Assembly (NCBI GenBank): GCA_035532835.1
Contig: DATKQG010000017.1
Span: 1-35,363 of the forward strand
From: Candidatus Dormiibacterota bacterium
GTDB lineage: Bacteria; Vulcanimicrobiota; Vulcanimicrobiia; Vulcanimicrobiales; Vulcanimicrobiaceae
Reading direction: 5' to 3'
DNA: 35,363 nucleotides
Shown here: positions 1-7,854 of the stretch, piece after piece
Position numbering within the stretch: position 1 is the first letter of the stretch
How the letters are laid out: each line of letters begins with the position of its first letter
The notes under the pieces: generated by a model
What the model was told of the DNA's origin: nothing
Databases searched by the model: none
The model's input: the letters and a program-made list of their open reading frames with translations, nothing else
Program-made: the position numbers and the translations under genes

Positions 1-141
1 GAGGACCGGCTTCGCCGCATCAAAGGGGCGATGCTGCCGTACCTCGAGTCGATCGAACGCGCGGTCGGGCGGCTCAAAATCGAACTCTATCAACCTATTG
101 GAGCGGAGCATGCCGTTTCTGGCCGTCGTTCATCTGCGTGA
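1..141 (+). CDS. C-terminal end of an unidentified protein (partial)
   Basis: Frame 1 is open from the first base to a TGA at 139-141, giving about 46 residues. They are rich in charged residues with spaced hydrophobics (around LPYLESIERAVGRLKIEL), consistent with an amphipathic helix near the end of a protein. The reading frame overlaps the start of the next gene by 32 bases, and that gene's ribosome-binding site lies inside it. I do not recognise the family. The last dozen residues are low in information, and the fragment is too short to rule out a chance open frame. The GC-rich third positions fit a real gene. Confidence 0.45.
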   Translation, partial: EDRLRRIKGAMLPYLESIERAVGRLKIELYQPIGAEHAVSGRRSSA

Positions 142-385
142 AACCCCCTGTAAGACGTGCGGCGCGCTCCTGGCGCAGGCCGGCGCGCGGTCGTTCGTCG
201 TCGATGAAGAGCGGGAGCCGCTGTGGTTTGAGGCGGGCGCCGTCCCGGAAGAGATGACGCTAGTCATCACCTGCCCGAGCGGGCATCCGGAGCAGTTCTT
301 CGTGCCGAACGAAATCGGTGCCGAGGAAACGCTGCTTACGCCCGAGGACGCGCCGATCGGCCTGGACGCGGTGTTCGTGCCATAA
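110..385 (+). CDS. Small hypothetical protein with CxxC and CPSGH motifs
   Basis: A 91-residue acidic protein. ATG at 110 is chosen because GGAG at 99-102 sits about 7 bases upstream; a TTG at 98 in the same frame is the alternative. Near the N-terminus is PCKTCGALL (a CxxC pair) and in the middle TCPSGHPEQFF. The three cysteines plus a histidine could bind a metal, in the way of small zinc-ribbon-like proteins, but this is inference. There is no signal peptide or membrane segment, so it is probably cytoplasmic. It overlaps the partial upstream frame and ends 57 bases before the carboxypeptidase gene. I cannot assign a function. Confidence 0.6.
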   Translation: MPFLAVVHLRETPCKTCGALLAQAGARSFVVDEEREPLWFEAGAVPEEMTLVITCPSGHPEQFFVPNEIGAEETLLTPEDAPIGLDAVFVP

Positions 386-442
386 TTCTGGCCTGCAGGG
401 CCGCGAGCCCTAAGCGACAATGCATTCGCGGTGTTGTATTCT

Positions 443-1981
443 ATGAAACCGCTGCGCGTGGTGCTTGCCGCCGCGCTCGCAGCTTCGTGTATCGGCCCGG
501 CCTTTGCCGCCGACGCACCCCAACCGCCCAAGGCCGCTAAGCCGCCGCAAGTCTCGGCGGGGGCGCCGGATGCCGTCACCCACCATTCCATCTCGGTGAA
601 CGGCAAAACGCTGAACTACACGGCACGCGCCGGCACGATCACGCTGCGCAACAACGCGCAAGAGCCGACCGCGCGGATGTTCTACGTCGCCTACACCCTC
701 GACGGCGTCAGCCCGGCGGGGCGTCCGGTGACGTTCTTCTACAACGGTGGCCCCGGCAGTTCCACCGTTTGGTTGCACATGGCTTCGTTCGGACCGATGC
801 GTTTGGACGCACCCAACGCGCAAGCCGCCGGAAATCCGCCCTATAAACTGGCTCCCAACCCGTACACGCTGCTCGACAAGACGGACGAAGTCTTTATCGA
901 CGCGCCGGGCACCGGCTTCGGGCGCTTGATCGGTGCCGGAAAGCCGAAAGAGTTCTATGGCGTCGATCAGGACGCGAAGGCCTTCTCGCAGTTCATTCAG
1001 TCCTACCTGACCAACTTCAATCGTTGGAATTCGCCGAAGTTTCTCTTTGGCGAGAGCTACGGCACGACGCGCTCGGCGGCGCTTTCGAGCGTCCTCGAAG
1101 ACGCGGGCGTTCAACTGAACGGCATCGTGCTGCAATCCTCGATCTTGAATTTCGATCTGGATTGGGCGACGAATTTCTCGCCGGTTTCGATCGGCGGCGG
1201 CGATTGGGCGTACCCGCTCTATCTGCCTTCGGAAGCCGCGATTGCGTGGTATCACAACGCGCTACCGAACCGGCCGGCTAACCTGCCCGCGTTTCTGCAG
1301 CAAGTCCAACACTTCGCGATGACGGAGTATCTGCAGGGCCTTGCGGAGGGCGCGCAGCTGCCGTCCAACCAATTCAACGACATCGTCAATAAACTGCACC
1401 AATACACGGGCCTCTCGACGCAATACATCCGCGATTCGAATCTGCGCATTCAGTACGGGCGTTTCGAATCGCAGCTTTTGCGCAACCGCGGGGAAGTGGT
1501 TGGGCGCTTGGACGCGCGGTATAAGACGTATACGCTCGACGGTGCCGGCGGGTCGCCCGCGTGGGACCCCGCCGATGTCGCGATGACCCCGATCTTCACC
1601 GCGCTCTTCAACAGCTACGTTCGTAACGACTTGCAGTACCACCCCACGGTGCCGTACCGTATCGTCAATTACGGGCAAGAACTCCGTTCGTGGGATTTCA
1701 AGCACAACGGTTCCGAGCCGACCAACGTCGCCCCGGATCTGGCCCAGGCGATGACGCAAGACCCGCACCTGCACGTCTTCTCCGCGAACGGATACTACGA
1801 TTTAGCGACGCCGTATTTCGCGACGGTGTACACGCTCGATCACCTCAATCTCAACCCGCAACTGCAGAAGAACATCAGCTACGGCTTCTACCAGTCCGGA
1901 CACATGATCTACATGAACACTCCGGCTTTGGCGAAGTACAAGAGCGATCTCGATGCTTGGTACGATCGCGTACTGCGATAG
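443..1981 (+). CDS. Secreted S10 family serine carboxypeptidase
   Basis: A 512-residue protein of peptidase family S10 (alpha/beta-hydrolase fold), which removes C-terminal residues from peptides. The ATG at 443 begins a clear signal peptide (MKPLRVVLAAALAASC... ending at AFA-AD), so it is exported; an in-frame GTG at 431 would only add four residues. The substrate-binding loop NGGPGSS is present. The catalytic serine is Ser205 in GESYGT, the aspartate is Asp453 in NGYYDLATP, and the histidine is His487 in SGHM, giving a complete triad in the right order. Length matches bacterial secreted S10 enzymes. It faces the large BNR protein tail-to-tail across a strong palindromic terminator. Physiological substrate is unknown; extracellular or periplasmic peptide scavenging is the likely role. 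Confidence 0.9.
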   Translation: MKPLRVVLAAALAASCIGPAFAADAPQPPKAAKPPQVSAGAPDAVTHHSISVNGKTLNYTARAGTITLRNNAQEPTARMFYVAYTLDGVSPAGRPVTFFYNGGPGSSTVWLHMASFGPMRLDAPNAQAAGNPPYKLAPNPYTLLDKTDEVFIDAPGTGFGRLIGAGKPKEFYGVDQDAKAFSQFIQSYLTNFNRWNSPKFLFGESYGTTRSAALSSVLEDAGVQLNGIVLQSSILNFDLDWATNFSPVSIGGGDWAYPLYLPSEAAIAWYHNALPNRPANLPAFLQQVQHFAMTEYLQGLAEGAQLPSNQFNDIVNKLHQYTGLSTQYIRDSNLRIQYGRFESQLLRNRGEVVGRLDARYKTYTLDGAGGSPAWDPADVAMTPIFTALFNSYVRNDLQYHPTVPYRIVNYGQELRSWDFKHNGSEPTNVAPDLAQAMTQDPHLHVFSANGYYDLATPYFATVYTLDHLNLNPQLQKNISYGFYQSGHMIYMNTPALAKYKSDLDAWYDRVLR

Positions 1982-1995
1982 CTCACGCACGAGTT

Positions 1996-2039
1996 GAACG
2001 AAAAAGGACCCGGCCGATCGGCCGGGTCCTTTTTCGTTC
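1996..2039. terminator. 44-bp perfect palindrome, bidirectional intrinsic terminator
   Basis: Bases 1996-2039 form an uninterrupted palindrome centred on GATC (2016-2019). The arms read GAACGAAAAAGGACCCGGCC and its complement. On each strand a GC-rich stem is followed by TTTTT, the form of a rho-independent terminator in both directions. It lies between the converging carboxypeptidase (stop 1981) and BNR protein (stop 2055) genes. Confidence 0.92.
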
Positions 2040-2054
2040 GCTCGGTCGGCGAGC

Positions 2055-5000
2055 TTAGCGCGGGCGTTCCATTGCCGCGAGCTTCGCTAGCGTGGCAGCG
2101 AGGGTTGCGTCGAGCTTTGCAAACGCCGTTCGCATGTCGCGAGTCGGAGCCGCATCGGCACTCTCCACCTGATCCTGCAATCCCCCGAACGCTTGCGAGA
2201 GATACATGAAGCTGGTGAAATCGTGCGAGGGTTTGCCCACCGAGTCGTCCGGGTCGGCCGCCGGCGCGATGCCGATGATCTGTGCCTGCAGGATGCGTTC
2301 CTGCGAGGCCGATAGCGCGGGACGCTTTGCAAGCGCGATCGCTCGCTCGTTCGCCACGGTAACCTGCCCTTCGCGTTGCGATATGTCCATCGCTAGCGCA
2401 TACTGCGCGCGCAGATCGGCATCGCTTGCGGTAATGCGAGGGTCGCGCACGATCGCGAACGGCTGCTCGAGCTGCATCCCGTCAACCGCAAGACGAACCT
2501 TATACGCGCCGGGCGGCGCGTACGGTCCTTGCTTCGTATCGACCGCAAAGTTCCAGACGAAGCGGTGCGCTCCGGCGCCGGTTCCCGGAACGGGCGGCGT
2601 CTTGAGCCAGTAGGCGGGAATATCCACCGTGTTGGGATTCACAACGTGCGGGGGCACGGCGCTCGACCAACTGCGCAGCACCTTCCCCGTGCCGTCGAGG
2701 ATATCGATCACCACCGGCGTCGTTGCCGCATGCGCCAAGGTGTAGTCGATGTAGACGCCCGGGACGCGGTTGTCGGCTTGCGGCTCGTCGAGCGGAAGCG
2801 GCGTGCCCTCTTGGCTACCGGGCCGAACGCGAATCGCGGTCGCCGGCGCAAAGAGGTACGCGCGCGCCGCAGCGATGCGAGCGCTCAATGCGCGCAACGG
2901 CGTGATATCGTCCATGATGTAGAACCCGCGCCCGTGCGTGGCGATGATCGCATCGTTGTCGTGAATATCGATATCGCGTACCGAGGTGACCGGGAGGTTG
3001 CGTTGCAGCGACTGCCAGTGGTCGCCGTCGTCGAACGAGACCTCGACGCCTTTCTCGGTTCCGGCGTAGAGCAATCCCGCGCGATCGGGATCGGCCCGGA
3101 CGACGTTGATGAACGAGCCGTACGGAATGCCGTTAACGATCGCGGTCCAATGCGCGCCGCCGTCGTGCGTGCGGTAAATATACGGAGCGTAGTCGTCCAG
3201 GCGATGTCGATCGACGGCGATGTACGCCGTGAGCGGATCGCGCGCCGACGCTTCGATGGTGCCGACTTTCGACCAGGGCGTGAGGGCTTTCGGCGTGACG
3301 TTTTTCCAGTGCTTGCCGCCATCGTGCGTGACCCAGACGTATCCGTCGTCGGTACCGGCCCAAATGAGGTTGGCATCGCGCGGTGACGGCGCGAGCGCGT
3401 AGACGACGCCGCGCTTGGGCAAACCCGAGCTGTCGGCAATCGTTGCCGGGTCGAGATTCGCGGGATGGTTTTCATCCGCGCGCGTGAGATCGGGGCTGAT
3501 GATGCTCCAGTGATGCCCGCCGTCGTGCGAGAGAAAGATCTTCTGCCGCGCGGTATAGAGCGCGGTTGGGTCCGCCGGCGAGACGACCAGCGGCAGCGTC
3601 CACGTGTGCCGCCAAATGTGGCCCGGGTAGGCGGTGGTCGGATCGATGTTCTGCTCCCAACCGGTCGCGACGTTCTCGGCCGTGACCGTGTCGGAGCCGC
3701 CGAAAATCGTGCCGGGATGGCGCGGATCGGTTGCGATGTAGCCGTTTTCGCCGCCCGAATCGATCGGGTGGAAATCCTGTTGCGAGAGCGTCGCATACTT
3801 GCTGGAACTCGGCGTCATCGCCGAGCCCGAATCTTGCTGCGCGCCGTAGACGTGATACGGAAACGCGTTGTCGGTGGTGACGTGGTAGAACTGCGCGGTG
3901 TTTTGGTTGTACCACGAACTCCACGTCTTGGCGTCGTCGACGCTGACGATCACGCCCTGGTCGCTGCCCAGAATCATACGGCTCGGATCGTTGGGTTCGA
4001 TCCAGAGGGTGTGATAATCGTCGCCGCCCGGCGCACCCTTGATCGCGACGAACGTTTTGCCGCCGTCGGTCGAGCGATACGTCGAGGTATCCATCACGTA
4101 GACGGTGTCGGGATTCTTTGGATCGGCCGTGATGCCGCCGAAGTACCAGCCGCGCTGCCAGATGCGCACCTGGTCGCGTCCGCCGGCCATGTGCTTCCAA
4201 CTCGCTCCTCCGTCGTCGGAGCGGTAGACGCCGCCGTGCTCGATATCGCTATCGACCTGCGCGTACACGCGCTGCGGGTCGGCGGGCGAAACGGTAACGC
4301 CGATGTGCCCGACGTGTGCGGGCAAACCGTCGGTGAGGTGCGTCCAGGTCTTTCCGGCGTCGGTGGATTTGTAGAGGCCGCTTCCCGGCCCGTTGCTCGG
4401 CGGATAGACGTTCCACGGTGGACGGCGCGTCTGCCAGAGCGATGCATAAAGGACCGACGAATTGCTCGGGTCCATCGCGAGGTCGATCGCACCGGTGTTG
4501 TCGTCCTTATAGAGGACTTTGCTCCAGGTTGCGCCGCCGTCGGTCGTCTTGAAGACGCCGCGCTCGGCATTCGGCCCGTATGCATGCCCGAGCGCCGCGA
4601 CGTATACGACGTTCGCATCGTGCGGGTCGACGACGATCGCGCCGATCTGACGCGTGTCGGTCAGCCCGATGTGCGCCCACGTTTTGCCGCCGTCGGTCGA
4701 GCGATACATGCCGTCGCCATACGCGATGTTCGAACGCATGTCGGCTTCGCCGGTGCCGACGTAGATCGTCGAAGGCGCGCTCGGCGCAACGGCGATCGCA
4801 CCGATCGAGGCGACCGGTTCTTTATCGAAAATCGGCGTCCAGGTACGGCCGTCGTTGAGGCTCTCCCAGACGCCGCCGTCGACCGCGCCGAAATAGAAAT
4901 GGTCCGGCTGCCCCGGGACGCCGGTAACGGCCAGCGCGCGGCCGCCGCGGAACGGGCCGATCGAGCGCCACGAAAGATCGTTAAAAAGGGATGGTTGGAG

Positions 5001-5093
5001 GTGTGAGGGGCCGGGATTCGCCGCCTGCGCTAGCGCTGTCGCGCTCGTAAGGGCAAAGAGAACGGCCATCACACCGTGAAGCAAACGTCGCAT
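2055..5093 (-). CDS. Large secreted BNR-repeat (VPS10/sortilin-like beta-propeller) protein
   Basis: A 1012-residue exported protein. It has a signal peptide (MRRLLHGVMAVLFALTSATALAQA) and then a long series of Asp-box/BNR turns: STDGGKTW, TTDGGATW, STDAGKTW, SDDGGASW, STDGGKTF, SHDGGHHW, THDGGKHW, THDGGAHW and SFDDGDHW. Such repeats build the seven- to ten-bladed propellers of sialidases, xyloglucanases and the sortilin VPS10 domain. The last ~300 residues look like a beta-sandwich followed by a short helical tail, as in many proteins annotated 'glycosyl hydrolase' or 'sortilin N-terminal' in bacteria. No catalytic residues can be assigned, so an enzymatic role is not supported. It is the last gene of the minus-strand series and ends at the palindromic terminator. 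A paralogue lies at 20622-23618. Confidence 0.88.
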   Translation of the reverse strand: MRRLLHGVMAVLFALTSATALAQAANPGPSHLQPSLFNDLSWRSIGPFRGGRALAVTGVPGQPDHFYFGAVDGGVWESLNDGRTWTPIFDKEPVASIGAIAVAPSAPSTIYVGTGEADMRSNIAYGDGMYRSTDGGKTWAHIGLTDTRQIGAIVVDPHDANVVYVAALGHAYGPNAERGVFKTTDGGATWSKVLYKDDNTGAIDLAMDPSNSSVLYASLWQTRRPPWNVYPPSNGPGSGLYKSTDAGKTWTHLTDGLPAHVGHIGVTVSPADPQRVYAQVDSDIEHGGVYRSDDGGASWKHMAGGRDQVRIWQRGWYFGGITADPKNPDTVYVMDTSTYRSTDGGKTFVAIKGAPGGDDYHTLWIEPNDPSRMILGSDQGVIVSVDDAKTWSSWYNQNTAQFYHVTTDNAFPYHVYGAQQDSGSAMTPSSSKYATLSQQDFHPIDSGGENGYIATDPRHPGTIFGGSDTVTAENVATGWEQNIDPTTAYPGHIWRHTWTLPLVVSPADPTALYTARQKIFLSHDGGHHWSIISPDLTRADENHPANLDPATIADSSGLPKRGVVYALAPSPRDANLIWAGTDDGYVWVTHDGGKHWKNVTPKALTPWSKVGTIEASARDPLTAYIAVDRHRLDDYAPYIYRTHDGGAHWTAIVNGIPYGSFINVVRADPDRAGLLYAGTEKGVEVSFDDGDHWQSLQRNLPVTSVRDIDIHDNDAIIATHGRGFYIMDDITPLRALSARIAAARAYLFAPATAIRVRPGSQEGTPLPLDEPQADNRVPGVYIDYTLAHAATTPVVIDILDGTGKVLRSWSSAVPPHVVNPNTVDIPAYWLKTPPVPGTGAGAHRFVWNFAVDTKQGPYAPPGAYKVRLAVDGMQLEQPFAIVRDPRITASDADLRAQYALAMDISQREGQVTVANERAIALAKRPALSASQERILQAQIIGIAPAADPDDSVGKPSHDFTSFMYLSQAFGGLQDQVESADAAPTRDMRTAFAKLDATLAATLAKLAAMERPR

Positions 5094-5126
5094 GCACGCT
5101 GCTTACGAGCGCACAATGGCGTGCCC

Positions 5127-5142
5127 TGCACCCAAGGGTGCA
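5127..5142 (-). other. Short hairpin between TPM and BNR genes
   Basis: TGCACCC and GGGTGCA flank a two-base centre, a compact stem just after the TPM gene's stop. There is no following T-tract on the minus strand, so it is at most a weak pause site or mRNA processing/stability signal between two co-directional genes 62 bases apart. Confidence 0.35.
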
Positions 5143-5155
5143 AAGCGGTAGGCGT

Positions 5156-6181
5156 TTACCAGCCGCCCCCGCCGGAATCCCCGCCGCCGAAGCCGCCGCC
5201 CCCGCCGAAATCTCCGAAGCCGCCGCCGCCGAAATCGCCGGCGCTGCCGCCGCTCATATCGGTTTGCCCGGCGTCGTTACCCCAGCCGCCGGCATCGCCG
5301 CCGTTTGCGCCCCAGCCGCCGCCGGCGTCGGGCGGGCCGCCCTGCATCATGCCGCCGCCGAAGCCGCCGCGATTGCCGAACATTTCGTTACCGAGCCACG
5401 CACCGCCGAGTCCGCCGAGCAATCCGCTCCAGAAGCTACCGCCGCCGCCGAACCCACCCATGCCGTATCCGCCGCCCATCGGGTATCCGCCCGGCGCCAT
5501 CGGCGCTCCGGGCATCGGCGTTCCGGGCGCACCCGGCTGGCCGGGCGTGCCTTGCACCGGCGGATAGTACCGCGGCGCGGAACGGGCCCGCATAATCGAG
5601 CGAACGATGAGGAACCCGAGCCCTATGATGACGATCCACCAGAACATGCCGATGTGTACTCCCCCGCCGGAACTTGCTCCGGCGTTTGCGGCAACCGCAT
5701 TCGTTGCGCCGCCGCGTTGTAAGCTACTTAAATGCGAGCGATAGATCCCTAAGATGTTGCCGACCGCGGTAGTGATACCGCCGTCGAAATTTTCAGCCTT
5801 GAACTGCGCTTCCATCGCCTGACGAATCGACGCAACGGTATCGCGCGTGAACCAACCGGCTTGTACTTCCGCGCGTCCGGGAAGAATGATGTCGCGCCGG
5901 TCGTTCTTCGCGATGTAGACGATGACGCCGTTGAGCCCTTGTTGCTGCGCGGCCGCACTCGCGGCCGTGGAGATGTCCGCTCCGTTGAGGGCCGGCACCG
6001 TGACGACCAATATTTCTTTACCGGTCTGCGCGTTGAAGTTGCCGATGCGCTGGTTCAGCGCCGCAACGGTTGCGGGCGAAAACATTTGGGCTTGGTCTTG
6101 AACGAAGTCGCGCGCGCTCGCGGGAAGGGCCCAAGCCAGGGCTGCCGTGGCAAGCACGAAGGCCGCTGCAAAGCGTTTCAT
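5156..6181 (-). CDS. TPM-domain protein with membrane anchor and glycine-rich tail (YgcG type)
   Basis: A 341-residue protein with a signal peptide (MKRFAAAFVLATAALAWALPASA), then a TPM/YgcG domain (about residues 24-160). That domain begins with the family pattern DFVQDQAQMFSPATVAALNQ and includes a KEILVVTVP strand and a WFTRDTVASIRQAM segment. A transmembrane helix (MFWWIVIIGLGFLIV) follows around residue 180. The final ~130 residues are almost only Gly, Ala, Pro and Phe, ending GGDSGGGGW. Family members are envelope proteins; in plants a TPM protein (TLP18.3) helps photosystem II repair and has phosphatase activity, but most bacterial ones have no proven function. The Gly-rich tail is typical of the group. 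It follows the small membrane protein by 50 bases and precedes the BNR gene, suggesting one transcript. Confidence 0.85.
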   Translation of the reverse strand: MKRFAAAFVLATAALAWALPASARDFVQDQAQMFSPATVAALNQRIGNFNAQTGKEILVVTVPALNGADISTAASAAAQQQGLNGVIVYIAKNDRRDIILPGRAEVQAGWFTRDTVASIRQAMEAQFKAENFDGGITTAVGNILGIYRSHLSSLQRGGATNAVAANAGASSGGGVHIGMFWWIVIIGLGFLIVRSIMRARSAPRYYPPVQGTPGQPGAPGTPMPGAPMAPGGYPMGGGYGMGGFGGGGSFWSGLLGGLGGAWLGNEMFGNRGGFGGGMMQGGPPDAGGGWGANGGDAGGWGNDAGQTDMSGGSAGDFGGGGFGDFGGGGGFGGGDSGGGGW

Positions 6182-6231
6182 GGTCTAGCGTATTCCTCCG
6201 GTGGATACTATCGGGGAGCGACGACGGTGTT

Positions 6232-6387
6232 TCAATGCCCGGCGATGCTGGCGCCGATGACGAAGATGCCACCCACCACGGTGAGGCTGAAGATGCCGAT
6301 GAAGATCCAGACCCCGAGTTTGAGCAAAAAGCTCCGGCGGGTTCGAACGATCTTGGTTTCGTGCACGACGTGGGCTCGTCTACTCAT
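6232..6387 (-). CDS. Small single-pass membrane protein (51 aa)
   Basis: The reading frame starts with ATG at 6387, overlaps the rsfS stop codon as ATGA, and ends with TGA at 6232-6234. The product begins MSRRAHVVHETKIVRTRRSF (strongly basic, cytoplasmic by the positive-inside rule) and continues into one long hydrophobic stretch (roughly residues 21-47, including GVWIFIGIFSLTVVGGIFVI) before a short SIAGH end. The stop/start overlap implies translational coupling to rsfS. I know no named family. It is too short for many gene finders, but the overlap, the single clean helix and the GC-rich wobble positions favour a real gene. Confidence 0.68.
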   Translation of the reverse strand: MSRRAHVVHETKIVRTRRSFLLKLGVWIFIGIFSLTVVGGIFVIGASIAGH

Positions 6388-6719
6388 GATGATCCCTGCG
6401 CCTGGCGCTTCTCGACTTCCGACCAGAGCCGTTCGAGGTTGTAGAACGCGCGCTGCTCGGGCGTGAAGACGTGGACGATCACCTCTCCGAGGTCGATCAG
6501 GATCCAGGTGCCGTCCGCGTACCCTTCGGTTCGAGCGACTTTGTGCCCGGCTGCTTCTACCGCTTCGGAGATGGCGTCGGCGATGGCACGGGTCTGAATT
6601 TTCGAGCGCCCGGTGACGAGCGCGAAGGTATCGGCGATAATCGTGCGTCCGCTTACGTCGATCGCTACGAAGTCCTCGCCTTTTTTATCGAGCGCCGCTT
6701 CGCGCGCGATGTCGATCAA
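6384..6719 (-). CDS. rsfS: Ribosomal silencing factor RsfS
   Basis: RsfS (Iojap/YbeB family) binds ribosomal protein uL14 on the 50S subunit and blocks subunit joining when nutrients are short. The family core is plain: KKGEDFVAIDVSGRTIIADTF, then TGRSKIQTRAIADAI, then TEGYADGTWILIDLGEVIVHVF and the ending YNLERLWSEVEK. Length (~111 aa) is normal. The start is uncertain: the frame has no nearby ATG or GTG. TTG at 6719 is the first usual start, but the strong GAGGAGG site (6736-6742) is 7 bases before an ATC codon at 6728 and about 16 before the TTG. It overlaps the yqeK stop by 4 bases and the small membrane gene by 4 bases. Confidence 0.9.
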   Translation of the reverse strand: MIDIAREAALDKKGEDFVAIDVSGRTIIADTFALVTGRSKIQTRAIADAISEAVEAAGHKVARTEGYADGTWILIDLGEVIVHVFTPEQRAFYNLERLWSEVEKRQAQGSS

Positions 6720-7387
6720 TTCCGCGATGGTAGTGCCTCCTCGTTGGTGAGCCCGAAGGCTCGGGCGGCCGCCGCGGTTTGCGGGGCGACCGGGATTCCC
6801 TTCCGGTGTAAATACGCGAGCGACGAGGCAAGGGTTGCGCGCATCGCCGCGTTGAGATCGTTCTGGGCGAGCGCCCAATGAGCCGCTCGCTCGGGGAAAC
6901 TGCGGGCGGGTTCGAGCCCGTCGGCCAGATATAGCACGCAATCGAGCGGCGACATCGTTTCGGCCGCAACCGTGTGTTTCGCGATCGCGTCCAAAATGCT
7001 TTGGTCGCAAACGCCGAACGATTCGCGGGCGATGATCGCGCCCAACCGCGCGTGCAAAACGATCGGGTGGGCTCGCTCGAATGCGTCGATCGGCATACGC
7101 CGCTCCTCGCACTCGCGCACCAGCTGCTCCGCGGAGTACAGCCGGGCCAGGTCGTGGAGCATTCCGGCTAAGCGTGCCTTGCGCGTATCCAGCCCGTGGC
7201 GCCGGGCGAGCAACTCGGCGCACCGCGCGACGCGGACGGTGTGTGCGTAACGATGGCGCTGGCCGAGGTGCGCACGAACGCCGCGCGCGAGTTCCGCATA
7301 CCGCAGCCGCGCTACCGCTGTTCGAAACGCGATCGGAGCGCGCGGAGGCGGCTCCGGAAAAACTCGCCTTTGAGATTGCCGGCCCAC
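6716..7387 (-). CDS. yqeK: YqeK-like HD-domain phosphohydrolase (Ap4A hydrolase)
   Basis: An HD-superfamily metal-dependent phosphohydrolase of the YqeK type, which in Firmicutes splits diadenosine tetraphosphate symmetrically to ADP. Metal-binding motifs appear in order: RYAHTVRVA, GMLHDLAR (the HD pair), HARLGAIIARE, IAKHTVA and a final YLADGLEPAR, where YqeK proteins usually have ADKIEP. It sits directly before rsfS, the common bacterial yqeK-rsfS order. The first available start is GTG at 7387, which overlaps rimI by 76 bases. No other ATG/GTG/TTG lies before the first conserved histidine, so the N-terminal ~25 residues (Pro- and Arg-rich) are uncertain. Confidence 0.85.
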   Translation of the reverse strand: MGRQSQRRVFPEPPPRAPIAFRTAVARLRYAELARGVRAHLGQRHRYAHTVRVARCAELLARRHGLDTRKARLAGMLHDLARLYSAEQLVRECEERRMPIDAFERAHPIVLHARLGAIIARESFGVCDQSILDAIAKHTVAAETMSPLDCVLYLADGLEPARSFPERAAHWALAQNDLNAAMRATLASSLAYLHRKGIPVAPQTAAAARAFGLTNEEALPSRN

Positions 7388-7854
7388 ATAACCAGCGCGT
7401 TCTCGTTATTGTCGCTGTAATAGCCCTTGCGCGTCGTGACGGTCGTAAAGCCGTATTTCCTATAGAGCTGCTGGGCTGCGACGTTGCTCTCGCGAACCTC
7501 CAGCGTCATCCACGCGGCGCCACCCTCGATCGCGCGATCGAGTAAGTACAACAGCATCGCTTCACCGAGTTTACGGCCGCGATAGACCGGATCGACCGCA
7601 ATCGTCGTGACGTGCGAATCCTCGAAGATCACCCAGATGCCGCCGTATGCGACGATTCGGCCGGCGACGCGCCCGACGAAATAATACGCGAGCTTGTTGG
7701 TGTGGAGTTCGTTATAGAACGCGTCGGCCGGCCACGTGGTGCTGAACGAGGCGCGCTCGATCTCCATCACCGCGCCGATATCGGCCAGCGTCATCGGCGC
7801 GATCTCCATGCGCGTGGGCTCGGGCGCGGACGCGCGTTCCAAATCGGCTTTCAC
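7312..7854 (-). CDS. rimI: Ribosomal protein bS18 alanine N-acetyltransferase RimI
   Basis: A 180-residue GNAT acetyltransferase. The RimI pattern is visible: a domain starting near residue 16 (MEIAPMTLADIGAVMEIERASF), the acetyl-CoA pyrophosphate loop VDPVYRGRKLGEAML, then LEVRESNVAAQQLYRKYGF and a terminal RKGYYSDNNENALVMW. RimI acetylates the N-terminal alanine of S18 using acetyl-CoA in the cytoplasm. The GTG start at 7854 overlaps the tsaB stop as GTGA. The gene set tsaE-tsaB-rimI is a frequent bacterial operon and supports the specific RimI call over other GNATs. A second Met at residue 16 could be the true start. Confidence 0.9.
   Translation of the reverse strand: MKADLERASAPEPTRMEIAPMTLADIGAVMEIERASFSTTWPADAFYNELHTNKLAYYFVGRVAGRIVAYGGIWVIFEDSHVTTIAVDPVYRGRKLGEAMLLYLLDRAIEGGAAWMTLEVRESNVAAQQLYRKYGFTTVTTRKGYYSDNNENALVMWAGNLKGEFFRSRLRALRSRFEQR

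Noticed and set aside
3465-5006. 513-codon open frame on the plus strand opposite the BNR gene
   Set aside because: An antisense shadow produced by GC-rich codons. The opposite frame has a signal peptide and many conserved Asp-box repeats, whereas this one is Arg/Asp/Val-rich without motifs.
5160-5470. Repetitive GCC/CCG triplets that look like a DNA repeat array
   Set aside because: They are the codons of the glycine-rich tail of the TPM protein, not an independent repeat or CRISPR array. No CRISPR array was seen anywhere.
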